From: Streptomycetaceae bacterium MP113-05 | GTDB taxonomy: Bacteria; Actinomycetota; Actinomycetes; Streptomycetales; Streptomycetaceae | Length of the DNA stretch: 51,493 nucleotides | NCBI GenBank assembly: GCA_000497405.1 | Contig: KI547039.1 | Coordinates: 336,700-388,192, forward strand | Reading direction: 5' to 3' | In this document: positions 26,670 through 35,201 of the stretch, one piece after another | How the letters are laid out: every line of letters starts with the position of its first letter | Numbering within the stretch: position 1 is the first letter of the stretch | Program-made: the position numbers and the translations under genes | Notes under the pieces: generated by a model | The model's input: the letters and a program-made list of their open reading frames with translations, nothing else | Databases searched by the model: none | Told to the model about the DNA's origin: nothing

Positions 26670-28133
26670 ATGACCACCCTCCACGACCCTCACGAGCCTC
26701 ACGAGACACTGACCGGGGCGCAGCCCGTACTGCGCACCGGACCGGTGCTCCTGGTGCTGTTATCAGCCATGTTCTTCGCCCAGTTCGACTTCTTCGTCGT
26801 GAACGTGGCCGCGCCCTCCCTGGAGAGAAGCATCCACGCCAGTCCCGCCGCGCTCGAACTCGTGGTCGGCGGTTATGCGTTCGCGTACGCGGCGGGGATG
26901 ATCACCGGCGGCCGGCTCGGTGACGGATACGGCCACCGCCGCATGTTCGTCATCGGCACACTCGCCTTCGGGCTGACCTCGCTGCTGTGCGGGATGGCGA
27001 ATGCCCCCGGGCAGCTGATCGCCGCCCGGCTCGCCCAGGGGCTCGCCGGAGCGTTCATGGTTCCACCGGTGCTCGCCGTCGTCACGGCCTATTTCCCGGA
27101 CGAGAAGAAGCCCCGCGCGATGGCCTGGTATGGCGTCGCCGCCGGTCTGGGCTCCATCGCCGGCCAGGTATTCGGCGGCGGGCTGGTGGCTTCCGACTTC
27201 GCCGGTCTCGGCTGGCGCACCATCTTCCTGATCAACGTGCCGTTCTGTCTGGTCATCGCGTTCGCCGCGATGAAGGTGCTGCCTGCCCACACCCGCCGCG
27301 AGAGGGTCGGCCTGGACCCGGTCGGCGCCGTCGGCGTCTCGCTCGCCCTGGCCCTGCTCCTGGTCCCGCTGACCACGGGTCACGCCTCCGGCTGGCCGGC
27401 CTGGACCTGGATCAGCATGGCGCTGGCGATCCCGGTGGGCGCCGTCACCCTGTGGTGGGAGCGGGCTCTCGCAGCCCGCGGCGGCAACCCGGTGCTCGTC
27501 ATGTCCCTGTTCCGCAGTGATTCCTTCCGCGGCGGCGTGATCGCCAGTGTGGCCTTCATGGTCTACTTCGGCAGCTTCATGTTCACGCTGACGCTACTGC
27601 TGCAGTCCGGGTTGGGACTTGACCCGCTGGAGGCGGGCCTGGTGTTCTCGCCCATGGGTGTGATGTTCACGGCCACCTCGATGGTGGGCGGCCGGCTCAT
27701 CGCACGGTGGGGCATGAACGCGCTGGTGGTCTCCGGCGGGGTGACCGCGCTCGGCCTGTCGATGCTGGCCCTGCGCCTGGTAGCGATCGACACCGACACC
27801 GGCCTGCCGTGGGTGGTTCTCTGCCTGTGCCTGATCGGCGGCGGCAACGGGGTGGTACTGCCCGCACTGTTCGGCGCGGCCCTCACCACGGTCCGTCCGC
27901 AGGACGCCGGCACGGCCTCAGGCATCCTCACCACCAGCCAGCAGTTCGCCAGTGCCGCCGGTGTCGCGGCCATCGGCGCCCTGTTCTTCGCCATGGCGGG
28001 CGGGAACGCCACGGGTCGCGACTGGTCGGTCGCGATGGCCTGGGCGACCGGTGTGAGCTTGCTACTCGTCCTCGTAGTGATGGCGACGACCTGGACGTTC
28101 AAGCGCTTCAGCCCGGCGCCCTCCCGCACCTGA
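26670..28133 (+). CDS. MFS drug-export protein (DHA2/EmrB-QacA type) with a TTA codon
   Basis: A 487-residue integral membrane protein with about 14 predicted helices. Signature segments are the first helix with MFFAQFDFFVVNVAAPSL, motif A GGRLGDGYGHRRMF near residue 75, and the motif C-like GLGSIAGQVFGGGL. It is the likely exporter and self-resistance protein for the cluster product. Codon 31 (26760-26762) is TTA, the rare Leu codon read by the developmentally regulated bldA tRNA, and the only in-frame TTA I found in the cluster. GAGGAA lies about eight bases before the ATG. It is 141 bp downstream of the thioesterase gene and is followed by a hairpin. Confidence 0.88.
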   Translation: MTTLHDPHEPHETLTGAQPVLRTGPVLLVLLSAMFFAQFDFFVVNVAAPSLERSIHASPAALELVVGGYAFAYAAGMITGGRLGDGYGHRRMFVIGTLAFGLTSLLCGMANAPGQLIAARLAQGLAGAFMVPPVLAVVTAYFPDEKKPRAMAWYGVAAGLGSIAGQVFGGGLVASDFAGLGWRTIFLINVPFCLVIAFAAMKVLPAHTRRERVGLDPVGAVGVSLALALLLVPLTTGHASGWPAWTWISMALAIPVGAVTLWWERALAARGGNPVLVMSLFRSDSFRGGVIASVAFMVYFGSFMFTLTLLLQSGLGLDPLEAGLVFSPMGVMFTATSMVGGRLIARWGMNALVVSGGVTALGLSMLALRLVAIDTDTGLPWVVLCLCLIGGGNGVVLPALFGAALTTVRPQDAGTASGILTTSQQFASAAGVAAIGALFFAMAGGNATGRDWSVAMAWATGVSLLLVLVVMATTWTFKRFSPAPSRT

Positions 28134-28137
28134 CCTC

Positions 28138-28163
28138 GCCGGGACGGGGCGACCCGTCCCGGC
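28138..28163 (+). terminator. Hairpin between the exporter gene and the asparagine-synthetase-like gene
   Basis: A perfect 10-bp stem (gccgggacgg and ccgtcccggc) with a 6-nt loop lies 4 bp after the MFS stop and 28 bp before the next ATG. It may end the transcript or attenuate expression of the amide ligase gene. Confidence 0.6.
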
Positions 28164-28191
28164 TCCCTCCCCACTCCGAGAGATGACACGT

Positions 28192-30033
28192 ATGTGTGGC
28201 ATAGCAGGATGGGTCTCCTTCGACCCGGACGTACCCGTCACGGCTGACGTCGCACAGGCGATGACCGCGACCATGATCTGCCGCGGGCCGGACGCCGAGG
28301 GCCTGTGGACCACCCCGTCAGTGGCTCTCGGCCACCGACGCCTGGCCGTCGTCGACCCGGCCGGCGGCAGCCAGCCGATGTTCTTCGAACGCGACGGCGA
28401 GGTGGTGGTCGGCCTCAGCTACAGCGGCGAGGTGTTCAACTACCGCGAGTTGCGCCAGGAACTGCTCGGACGTGGTCACACCTTCCGTACCGCCAGTGAC
28501 ACCGAGGTCGTCCTGCGCGCCTACCTCGAGTGGGGCGAGGGCGTCGCCGAGCACCTCAACGGCATGTACGCCTTCGCTCTGTGGGACACCCGGACCGAGG
28601 AACTGTTCCTGGTCCGTGACCGCATGGGCGTCAAGCCGCTCTACTACCAGCCACTTCCCGGCGGCTTGCTCTTCGGTTCGGAGCCCAAGGCGATCCTGGC
28701 CCATCCCCGGGTACGGCCCGCGATCGACGCCGAGGGCTTCGCCGAACTCCTCGGCTTCACCAAGACCCCCGGCCACGCCCTCTACAAGGGGATGTACGAA
28801 CTGCGCCCCGGCCACACCCTGCGGATCGGCCGCGGCGGCATCTCGGTGCGCCGCTACTGGGCGGTAGAAGCGTACGAGCACACCGACGACCTGGACACCA
28901 CGATCGCCCGGGTAAGGGAACTGCTGGAGGACATCGTTGACCGCCAGATGGTGGCCGACGTACCCGTGGGGACCCTACTCTCCGGCGGGCTGGACTCCAG
29001 CATCATCACCGCGCTGGCCGCCCGCCGCAGGACCGCCCCGGTCAAGTCCTTCGCCCTCGACTTCGCCCGGCACGCCGACGACTTCCGGGCCGATGACTGG
29101 CGCGGCACACCCGACGCCCCGTTCGCGGAACTCATGGCCCGGCACGTCGGCTCCGACCACCAGGTGGTCTCCCTCCGGTCCCAGGCGCTGCTGGACACCA
29201 CGGCCCGCGAGGCGGTCATGCGCGCCCGCGATCTGCCGTTCGACCTCGGGGACGGCGACACCTCGCTCTACCTGCTCTTCAAGGAGGCGCGCAAGCACTG
29301 CACCGTGGCCCTGTCCGGCGAGTCCGCCGACGAGGTGTTCGGCGGCTACCGGTGGTTCAACCATCCCGAAACAGTCGCAGCGGACACCTTTCCCTGGCTC
29401 GCGCCGCCGTTCGGTACGGGCATCGCCGGACCCGGCAGCGGCGCGGGTGAGTCCCTCATCAGCCGCGGCCTGCTGACAAAGATCGACCTCAAGGGATACC
29501 GCAGCCAGCGCTACCACGAGGCCCTCGCCGAAGTGCCCCACCTGCCCGGCGAGTCCACTTCCGACCGGCGGATGCGGGAGATCGGCTACCTCCATCTGAC
29601 GCGCTTCCTGCCATGGATGCTCGACCGCAAGGACCGGGCCAGCATGGCGGCCAGCCTGGAAGTCAGGGTGCCGTTCTGCGACCATCGTCTGGTGGAGTAC
29701 GTCTTCAACACCCCTTGGGCCATGAAGTCCTTCGACGGCCGGGAGAAGAGCCTACTGCGCGCTGCCACGCGTGACCTGCTACCGACGGAGATCTCCGACC
29801 GGGTCAAAGCGCCGTACCCGATCACCCGGGACCCGCTGTACCTCGAAGGGCTGCGGACCGCCCTCAAGCGCGTGACGGACGGCCCCGCCGCGCCGGTGCG
29901 CGAACTGCTGGACGAGGAGGCGCTCGCCGCTGCCACTGCCGACGACCCGCAGCCGGGCTATCGGACCGGCACCGAGCTGGTCCTCGCGCTGGACTTCTGG
30001 CTGCGCACCCATGACGTCGACCTGGAGCTCTGA
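28192..30033 (+). CDS. Asparagine synthetase (glutamine-hydrolysing) family amide ligase
   Basis: A 613-residue two-domain protein. The N-terminal Ntn glutaminase domain begins Met-Cys-Gly-Ile-Ala-Gly, so Cys2 becomes the nucleophile. For that reason I start at the ATG at 28192 and not at the in-frame ATG nine bases earlier. The C-terminal synthetase domain has the PP-loop SGGLDSS near residue 264 and SGESADEVFGGY near 380. In a biosynthetic cluster such enzymes commonly adenylate a carboxylate and make an amide with ammonia from glutamine, or couple an amine. Here it probably amidates the aryl or polyketide carboxylate. A housekeeping AsnB role is the alternative, but the cluster setting argues against it. 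Confidence 0.85.
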   Translation: MCGIAGWVSFDPDVPVTADVAQAMTATMICRGPDAEGLWTTPSVALGHRRLAVVDPAGGSQPMFFERDGEVVVGLSYSGEVFNYRELRQELLGRGHTFRTASDTEVVLRAYLEWGEGVAEHLNGMYAFALWDTRTEELFLVRDRMGVKPLYYQPLPGGLLFGSEPKAILAHPRVRPAIDAEGFAELLGFTKTPGHALYKGMYELRPGHTLRIGRGGISVRRYWAVEAYEHTDDLDTTIARVRELLEDIVDRQMVADVPVGTLLSGGLDSSIITALAARRRTAPVKSFALDFARHADDFRADDWRGTPDAPFAELMARHVGSDHQVVSLRSQALLDTTAREAVMRARDLPFDLGDGDTSLYLLFKEARKHCTVALSGESADEVFGGYRWFNHPETVAADTFPWLAPPFGTGIAGPGSGAGESLISRGLLTKIDLKGYRSQRYHEALAEVPHLPGESTSDRRMREIGYLHLTRFLPWMLDRKDRASMAASLEVRVPFCDHRLVEYVFNTPWAMKSFDGREKSLLRAATRDLLPTEISDRVKAPYPITRDPLYLEGLRTALKRVTDGPAAPVRELLDEEALAAATADDPQPGYRTGTELVLALDFWLRTHDVDLEL

Positions 30034-30058
30034 GCGTTTCGCAGGCCAGCATTCCAGC

Positions 30059-30095
30059 GACGGCGGGCCGAGGGCCTGACGGGCGGCCCGCCGTC
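30059..30095. terminator. Bidirectional terminator between the amide ligase and aryl dehydrogenase genes
   Basis: A perfect 12-bp stem (gacggcgggccg and cggcccgccgtc) with a 13-nt loop sits between the convergent stops at 30033 and 30102. Confidence 0.75.
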
Positions 30096-30101
30096 CGGGC
30101 G

Positions 30102-30881
30102 TCAGACGCCGAGCGTGGCACCGCCGTCGACCGTGAGCTCGTGCAGGGTGATGTGGCCGGCCTCGTCGGACAGCAGGAACAGGACGGCGTTCGCGACATC
30201 CCGGGGGACGGCCACCTTGCCCAGCGGAATACCCCCCTTGTACGTTTCGAGAGATCCCTCGACCGTGGCTTTCCAACTGCTCTCGTCCTCGCCCTCCCAC
30301 ATCCCGGTGAGCATCGGGGTGTCGGTTGAACCGGGCGCTACGACGTTGCAGCGGATCCCGTACCGGGCCACCTCCAGGCCCAGGCTCTTGGTGAACAGCG
30401 TGGCAGCTGCCTTGGAGGCGCAGTAGGCCGCCATCCCGGTCCGGGCCACCAGGGCCGCGTTGGAGGCCACCGTGACGATGGCCCCCCCGCCCCCGCGCGC
30501 GACCATGGCGCGGACCACGGCCCGGGACACATGGAAGACGCCGTCGGCGTTCACACCGAAGGTCGTCCGCCAGTCCTCGTCCGTGAGGTCGAAGACCGGT
30601 TTGAAGCGCATCACCCCGGCGACGTTGACCAGGTAGTCCAGCGGTCCGAGGCTGGTCTCCGCAGCGGCCACCACCGCATCCACCTCGGTGCTGTCGGCGA
30701 CATTCGCGGGAAACGGCTCGATCCGACGCCCTTCTGCAGTCAGTGCGTCGACCGTCTCGCGCAGCCGCCCGGCGTCCCGGTCGACGGCCGCCACGCGAAC
30801 CCCCCGGTCGGCCAGTACCTCGACGACGGCGCCGCCGATACCGCCTGCCGCACCGGTGACCAGAGCAACCTTGTTCTGCAT
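30102..30881 (-). CDS. EntA/DhbA-like dihydro-aryl dehydrogenase, probably DHHA to 3-hydroxyanthranilate
   Basis: A 259-residue short-chain dehydrogenase. The NAD-binding motif TGAAGGIG is at residues 9-16, the catalytic Ser140 in TVASNAA, and Tyr153-Lys157 in AYCASKAA. The segment [12 protein letters not shown] followed by GMW closely resembles EntA/DhbA enzymes, which oxidise 2,3-dihydro-2,3-dihydroxybenzoate. With PhzD and PhzE in the same cluster, the natural substrate would be DHHA, giving 3-hydroxyanthranilate. The ATG at 30881 is chosen because GGAG lies six bases upstream; another ATG at 30887 overlaps that site. The gene faces the amide ligase gene and is divergent from the regulator. 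Confidence 0.87.
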   Translation of the reverse strand: MQNKVALVTGAAGGIGGAVVEVLADRGVRVAAVDRDAGRLRETVDALTAEGRRIEPFPANVADSTEVDAVVAAAETSLGPLDYLVNVAGVMRFKPVFDLTDEDWRTTFGVNADGVFHVSRAVVRAMVARGGGGAIVTVASNAALVARTGMAAYCASKAAATLFTKSLGLEVARYGIRCNVVAPGSTDTPMLTGMWEGEDESSWKATVEGSLETYKGGIPLGKVAVPRDVANAVLFLLSDEAGHITLHELTVDGGATLGV

Positions 30882-31329
30882 GAGCATCTCCAAGCTGGGT
30901 GGAATGATTCGAGTTTCGCGGGGAGCCGGACTCCGAGGTGCGGGACCTGCTGTCCTGCGGCCGCCGAGGGAAACAGCGGCCGGCCCTTCACGACGCCCCG
31001 GCTTCTGAAGGGCCACGGAGACGGGACCGTCCGTACCGGCACGGCGACGAGGCCGTCCGGACTCACAGAATCGGACAACTTCGATGAGACGGAACGGAAG
31101 GGCGAACGAGGGCCGAGATGTCCGGCGCGGCGGACAGGGGCCGACAGCTCCCGGCTTACCGCTCCGCATCGTGATCGGCGCCTACAGCACCGGGCGGCAC
31201 CAGACGTGGCCGAAAAGGCACGGACCGCGGCCCCCTTCCGACAGTTACATGCTCTTGTCATGATCCCGGCGCATCTGACAGTTCTCAGGAGGAGGACGGG
31301 AGAGCCGGGAGGAGGGGGAGATCACCGGG
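30882..31329. promoter_or_regulatory. Divergent region between the aryl dehydrogenase and PucR-type regulator genes
   Basis: This 448-bp stretch has no credible gene. It should contain promoters for both flanking genes and perhaps the regulator's own site. A purine-rich run with two GGAGG-type motifs (31290-31320) precedes the regulator ATG and supplies its ribosome binding site. I could not pick out a confident operator. Confidence 0.4.
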
Positions 31330-33249
31330 ATGGAACGCAGCATCCTCACCATCCTGGAACTGCTGGCCGAAGGTGCTCCAGCCGAACGGCTCGAGACCTT
31401 CGCTGCCCGTGCCCGCGGCAACAGCGACGTGCGGAGCCTGACGGTCGTCGAGGAGGGAGTACGGCTCGGTCGGGCCCTCCACGAACGGCACGAACTGCGG
31501 CGCCAGCGTGAGGCCGGGCTGTCCGCCCTCGTCAGCATCGCACTGGAACTCACGTCGCCCGTCGACCTGTGCTCCCTCCTCGGCGTCATCACCCGCCGGG
31601 CACGCCTGCTGCTCAGGACCGACCTGGCCTGCGTAGGACTCCCCGGCGCGGAAGGCAGCCCGTCGGTCGTCCGCGCTGCGGACGGCCACGTGTCTGCGTT
31701 CACCATCGGCCTCGCCCTGCCCACCGTCGCCGACATCGGCAACGCCGCGGTCACCGGCGCGATCCCGGTCTGGACCCCGGACTACCTGCACGACGACCGC
31801 CTCCGGCACAGTGCCGAGCTCGATTCGGCGGTCGCGGCTGAGGGAGTTCGTGCGGCGCTGGTGGCGCCGCTGGGACGCGACGGATCGACCGGCGCCCTCT
31901 ACCTCGCCGATCGCAGCCCCCGTCACTTCACACACGAGGAAATCTTCCTGACGGGACTGCTCGGCGAACTCGTCGGCACCGCAGTGGAGAAGGTCACGGC
32001 ACTGGAACGGGCGCGCACCGAGCTGTCCGCACTCGACACCCGGTACGAACAGTCGGAGGGGAAACTGCGGACCACCGCCGATCTGCGGGACCTGCACCAT
32101 CGCCTCATCGGGCGGGCCCTCGACGGGGTGGCCCCGTCCGCGTTGGCCGAGGCCGCCGCTGCCCGGACGGGCGGTGTGCTGCGGATCCTCGCCACCGACG
32201 GCTCGGTACTCGACGCCACCGGCGGCGCCTCCACCTGGGGCGACGACGAGAGTGACGGGCCTGCCGCGGCGGCCGCCCACACCGCAGGTCGCCCCGTCGC
32301 CCTGGGCGAGGGCAGGTGGGCCGCCCCGGTCAGGGCCAGGGGCACTGGCCTCGGCACGGTCCTGCTGCGACAGAACCGCCCGGTCACCGACACCGACGTA
32401 CAGGTGCTGGCCATCCTTGCCGAGGCGCTGGCCGTCCTGCTCCTCGGAGGTGGGGCCGGGCCGTCCACAGCCCCGGTCCAGCGCCGTGACGGCCACTTGG
32501 ACGACCTGCTCACCGGCTCCTCTCGGCTGGTTGAGCAGACCGGACGGTACCTCCCGGGCCCCGGACGACCGCACGTCGTCCTGGCGGCCCTGCCGAAAAC
32601 CGATCAGCTGGGCGAGGCAGTCGCCTGGGCAACACTCCACGCCCGCCGCACCGGTGGTCTGGCGGGCGAGCGAAGCAGTCTGCTGGTTCTGGTCCTGCCC
32701 GGCACCGACCCGGGCCGCGCCGCCCGCGCCGTCATGGACGAACTGGTACCGCTGCTGGACGGCGCCGTGACGATCGCCGGAGCAGGCCCGGTGACCCACC
32801 AGGCCGCCACGTCGGCAGCGTTCGAGGAGGCCCGCCAGTGCCTCGACGCGATGATCGCCCTCGGCGCCACCGGCTGTGCCGCCTCCGCCCGCGACCTCGG
32901 CTTCTTCGGGGCACTGCTGTCCGGCAGCCGCGATGTCACCACCTTCGTCCACTCGGCGATAGGCCCCGTCCTCGACTACGACCGGCAGCGGTTCACCGAG
33001 CTGACCAAGACTCTGGAGGCCTACTTCCGTTCCGGCAGCAGCCCGACCTACGCCGCCCAGGAGCTCTTCGTCCACCCGAACACCGTCTGCCGCCGGCTGG
33101 CGCGAATCGGGAGCCTGCTCGGCCCCGACTGGCAACAGCCCGACCACAGGCTGAAGATCCAGCTCGCCCTCCGTTTGCACGGGATCCGGCAGTCCCTGAT
33201 CGAGCGGCGCACCGGCGAGCGGGACGAGGGGGCCGGACGGCCCGGGTAG
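31330..33249 (+). CDS. GAF-PucR family transcriptional regulator (CdaR-like)
   Basis: A 639-residue regulator. An N-terminal helical region leads to a GAF-like sensor domain at about residues 60-225 (TDLACVGLPGAEG, APLGRDGSTGALYLADRS, FTHEEIFLTGLLGELVGTAVE). The middle is a GGDEF-like degenerate regulatory segment. The C-terminus carries the PucR-type HTH (AAQELFVHPNTVCRRL near residue 575-590). It is the only regulator in the cluster and is placed at its edge, divergent from the aryl dehydrogenase gene, so it is the best candidate for pathway control. Effector unknown. Its 3' end is overlapped by an antisense frame that belongs to a run-on transposase remnant. Confidence 0.82.
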   Translation: MERSILTILELLAEGAPAERLETFAARARGNSDVRSLTVVEEGVRLGRALHERHELRRQREAGLSALVSIALELTSPVDLCSLLGVITRRARLLLRTDLACVGLPGAEGSPSVVRAADGHVSAFTIGLALPTVADIGNAAVTGAIPVWTPDYLHDDRLRHSAELDSAVAAEGVRAALVAPLGRDGSTGALYLADRSPRHFTHEEIFLTGLLGELVGTAVEKVTALERARTELSALDTRYEQSEGKLRTTADLRDLHHRLIGRALDGVAPSALAEAAAARTGGVLRILATDGSVLDATGGASTWGDDESDGPAAAAAHTAGRPVALGEGRWAAPVRARGTGLGTVLLRQNRPVTDTDVQVLAILAEALAVLLLGGGAGPSTAPVQRRDGHLDDLLTGSSRLVEQTGRYLPGPGRPHVVLAALPKTDQLGEAVAWATLHARRTGGLAGERSSLLVLVLPGTDPGRAARAVMDELVPLLDGAVTIAGAGPVTHQAATSAAFEEARQCLDAMIALGATGCAASARDLGFFGALLSGSRDVTTFVHSAIGPVLDYDRQRFTELTKTLEAYFRSGSSPTYAAQELFVHPNTVCRRLARIGSLLGPDWQQPDHRLKIQLALRLHGIRQSLIERRTGERDEGAGRPG

Positions 33250-33261
33250 GAGCGGAGCCGA

Positions 33262-34428
33262 ACTCCTGGCGAGCACCGCCACCGTGTGGGCGGCCGAGGC
33301 GAGCGTCACATGACGGTGCCAGCCGTTGTAGGAGCGTCCGGCAAAGTCCCGGACGCCGACTCGGTCGGCGATGTCGGCGAAGTCGCGTTCCACCCGCGCG
33401 ACCGACCGGCTGAGCCGGAAGAGAGCGGCGGGAAGTTGGTGCACCAGATCGCTCAGCCACACCTCGGTCGGCCAGCGCCGACCCTTCGGCCCGGCGCCGA
33501 CGAGGACTAATTCATCGCCTTCCCGGTGGGCGGCCGTAGCGGACGCACGCTGGGGCAGGACAACCCGGACACCTGCGACCAGGGTGCGGGCATCCTGACC
33601 GACTCCCTCTGCAGCCGGATTCAGGCGGTGTGGTTGCCCGAACATGCGGAGGATCCGGTGGGCCGGCAGTGTACTGTCGCGCTGTCCCGTGCGCCCAGCG
33701 CCCACCGGTGTCAGCGGGAGGGTGCGGCGCGCCCGGAGCATCATCGGGCCACCCACCGAGCGTAAGCGGTCCAGCAGCCCGGGGACGGCGAGTTCGCGCG
33801 CGTCCAGGACCACCGGACACGCCGATCGCTGCCAGCCGGGGGCCACCTCCAGGAACGTCTCGGCCACGCAATCACTCAGCGTCCCGCCGCCGGGACCCGG
33901 GGGTGAAGGCACCCGGGAGCCGTCCGCCGCCGCCCCGGGCAGATGCAACCGCCAATTGACGGGAGCGCTCAGCCGCGGCGACACCGCCCAGACACTCACC
34001 GCCTGCTGGGCGTTGAGCACCTGACCGAGGGCAGGTACGAAACGTCTGCCCACTCCCACGCTGTGCGTACCCGCCTTCGGAATCAGCACGGGGCGCACCA
34101 CCCAGGCACACGGCGCGGCAAGTCGGTCCAGATAGCGGCAGAGTTCCTGCCGCACCGGTCTCCAGTCCCAGGTGGAACTGGAGACGAAGTGGTGCAGACC
34201 CTGCTCGGAGGCGGCACCATCGATCAGCGTCGCGATGTTGCGGATCGACTTGCGGCCCTGGGCGCGGAGCAGGCCCTGAATGTACTGAATCCCCCTGCGG
34301 CGCTGGTCGCTGCGGGGCAGCGAAGCGAACAGGGCGGATGTCAGCTCCTCGAGGACGACCTCGTGGGCTTGGCCCACGGCGTCCGGCCCGTGCGGCTCAC
34401 GAGGCACGGCCGGGGTGCTGCTGTTCAT
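33262..34428 (-). pseudogene. Degenerate IS701-like DDE transposase, 3' end lost
   Basis: Starting at the ATG at 34428, with GGAGG six bases upstream, about 390 residues align with IS701-type transposases: SLPRSDQRRRGIQYIQGLL, KAGTHSVGVGRRF, NWRLHLP, and the late FAGRSYNGWHRHVTLASAAH. The first acidic pair, normally in an IDDTGFPKKG motif, reads VRPVLIPKAG (residues 111-120). The Glu before the late WLSDLV block is also missing, so it cannot transpose. No frameshift or stop interrupts the aligned part. The frame has no stop at the expected end and runs on antisense through the regulator gene, indicating loss of the original 3' end. It is probably a dead insertion marking the cluster edge. Confidence 0.75.
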
Positions 34429-35201
34429 GGAGGTCCTCCCAGGCGTGGTCACTGACGTGTCATCCGCACTGACGTCCGAGCGGCATCTCGGAACGGTAAG
34501 CAGTCGACTCGCACAGGGCCCAGGTGCATCGGCACACGCGCTGGCGGTGTCCCACAGTGATCGGACACTCATCTCTCTGTCGCCGGCGCCGATCCGGACA
34601 CCAGCCCCGCATGTGGCATCACCATGCACAGGGGCTCCCCCACCACATCCCGCCCCTTTCTCCCCACTCCGCCCGGTTCCGCACGTCCTGCACGGTTGGA
34701 CATGCCCGGAGGTATTGGTTCCGGCCGGGGGGGGCGAGCGTGCTCCCGGGGCATCCGCTGCGGATCGTCGATGCCGCCAGCGACGGAGCTCGGACCCGAA
34801 CCGGCCGTCGCAGCAGACCGACAGCGGTCGCGTTGCGCCACTATCGCCCTGAGACGGGTGAACCCGAAGTCCCGCCCGGCGGGCGGTGCCCGGCGACCGT
34901 CCCTGCCCAGGAAGCCCCCGCTCGAAGTCCGTCTCGGACACGATCAGGGGACACGCACTCAGGGCGTGGCCTCGCGCCGGATACGCCAGAAGTCACCCGA
35001 CCTCGTACGCCATTACTGGCGAGCGGACACACTACGGTCCGGCTCGCATTTCGCCGGTTCGGTAGGCGGGGCTCCGCTGTCGACCGTCCGCCAGTGCATC
35101 GAGCAGCAGAACCGCCCGCTGTGACCTGCGCATCAGAGCAGTTCCCAGAATCACCTCACCACCGAGCTGAAACCCGATGCACTGCGATGAGTCCCGGTAG
35201 C
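34429..35201. other. Spacer with insertion-sequence debris
   Basis: The 773 bp between the transposase remnant and the RecQ-type gene have no intact gene. An IS200/IS605 TnpA fragment lies at about 34957-35124 on the plus strand. The rest (34429-34950) holds only open frames with unnatural residue composition. Confidence 0.6.
34957..35124 (+). pseudogene. IS200/IS605 TnpA C-terminal remnant with mutated catalytic Tyr
   Basis: About 55 codons end at a TGA and read like the end of a TnpA Y1 transposase: SRRIRQKSPDLVRHYWRAD, GSHFAGSVGGAPLS and RQCIEQQNRPL. In active enzymes the last motif is RQYIEQQ, and that Tyr is the nucleophile; here it is Cys (TGC). The N-terminal HUH half is missing upstream. 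This is a decayed fragment of an IS200/IS605 element. Confidence 0.7.

Noticed and set aside
30102-30881. A catechol siderophore gene (entA proper)
   Set aside because: No entB/C/E partners are nearby. PhzD/PhzE make DHHA the more likely substrate, although the fold cannot distinguish the two.
31285-34941. A single 1218-codon minus-strand protein
   Set aside because: Only the part from 34428 to about 33262 resembles a protein family. The rest is antisense to the PucR-type gene or lies in a non-coding spacer, and stays open because of high GC.
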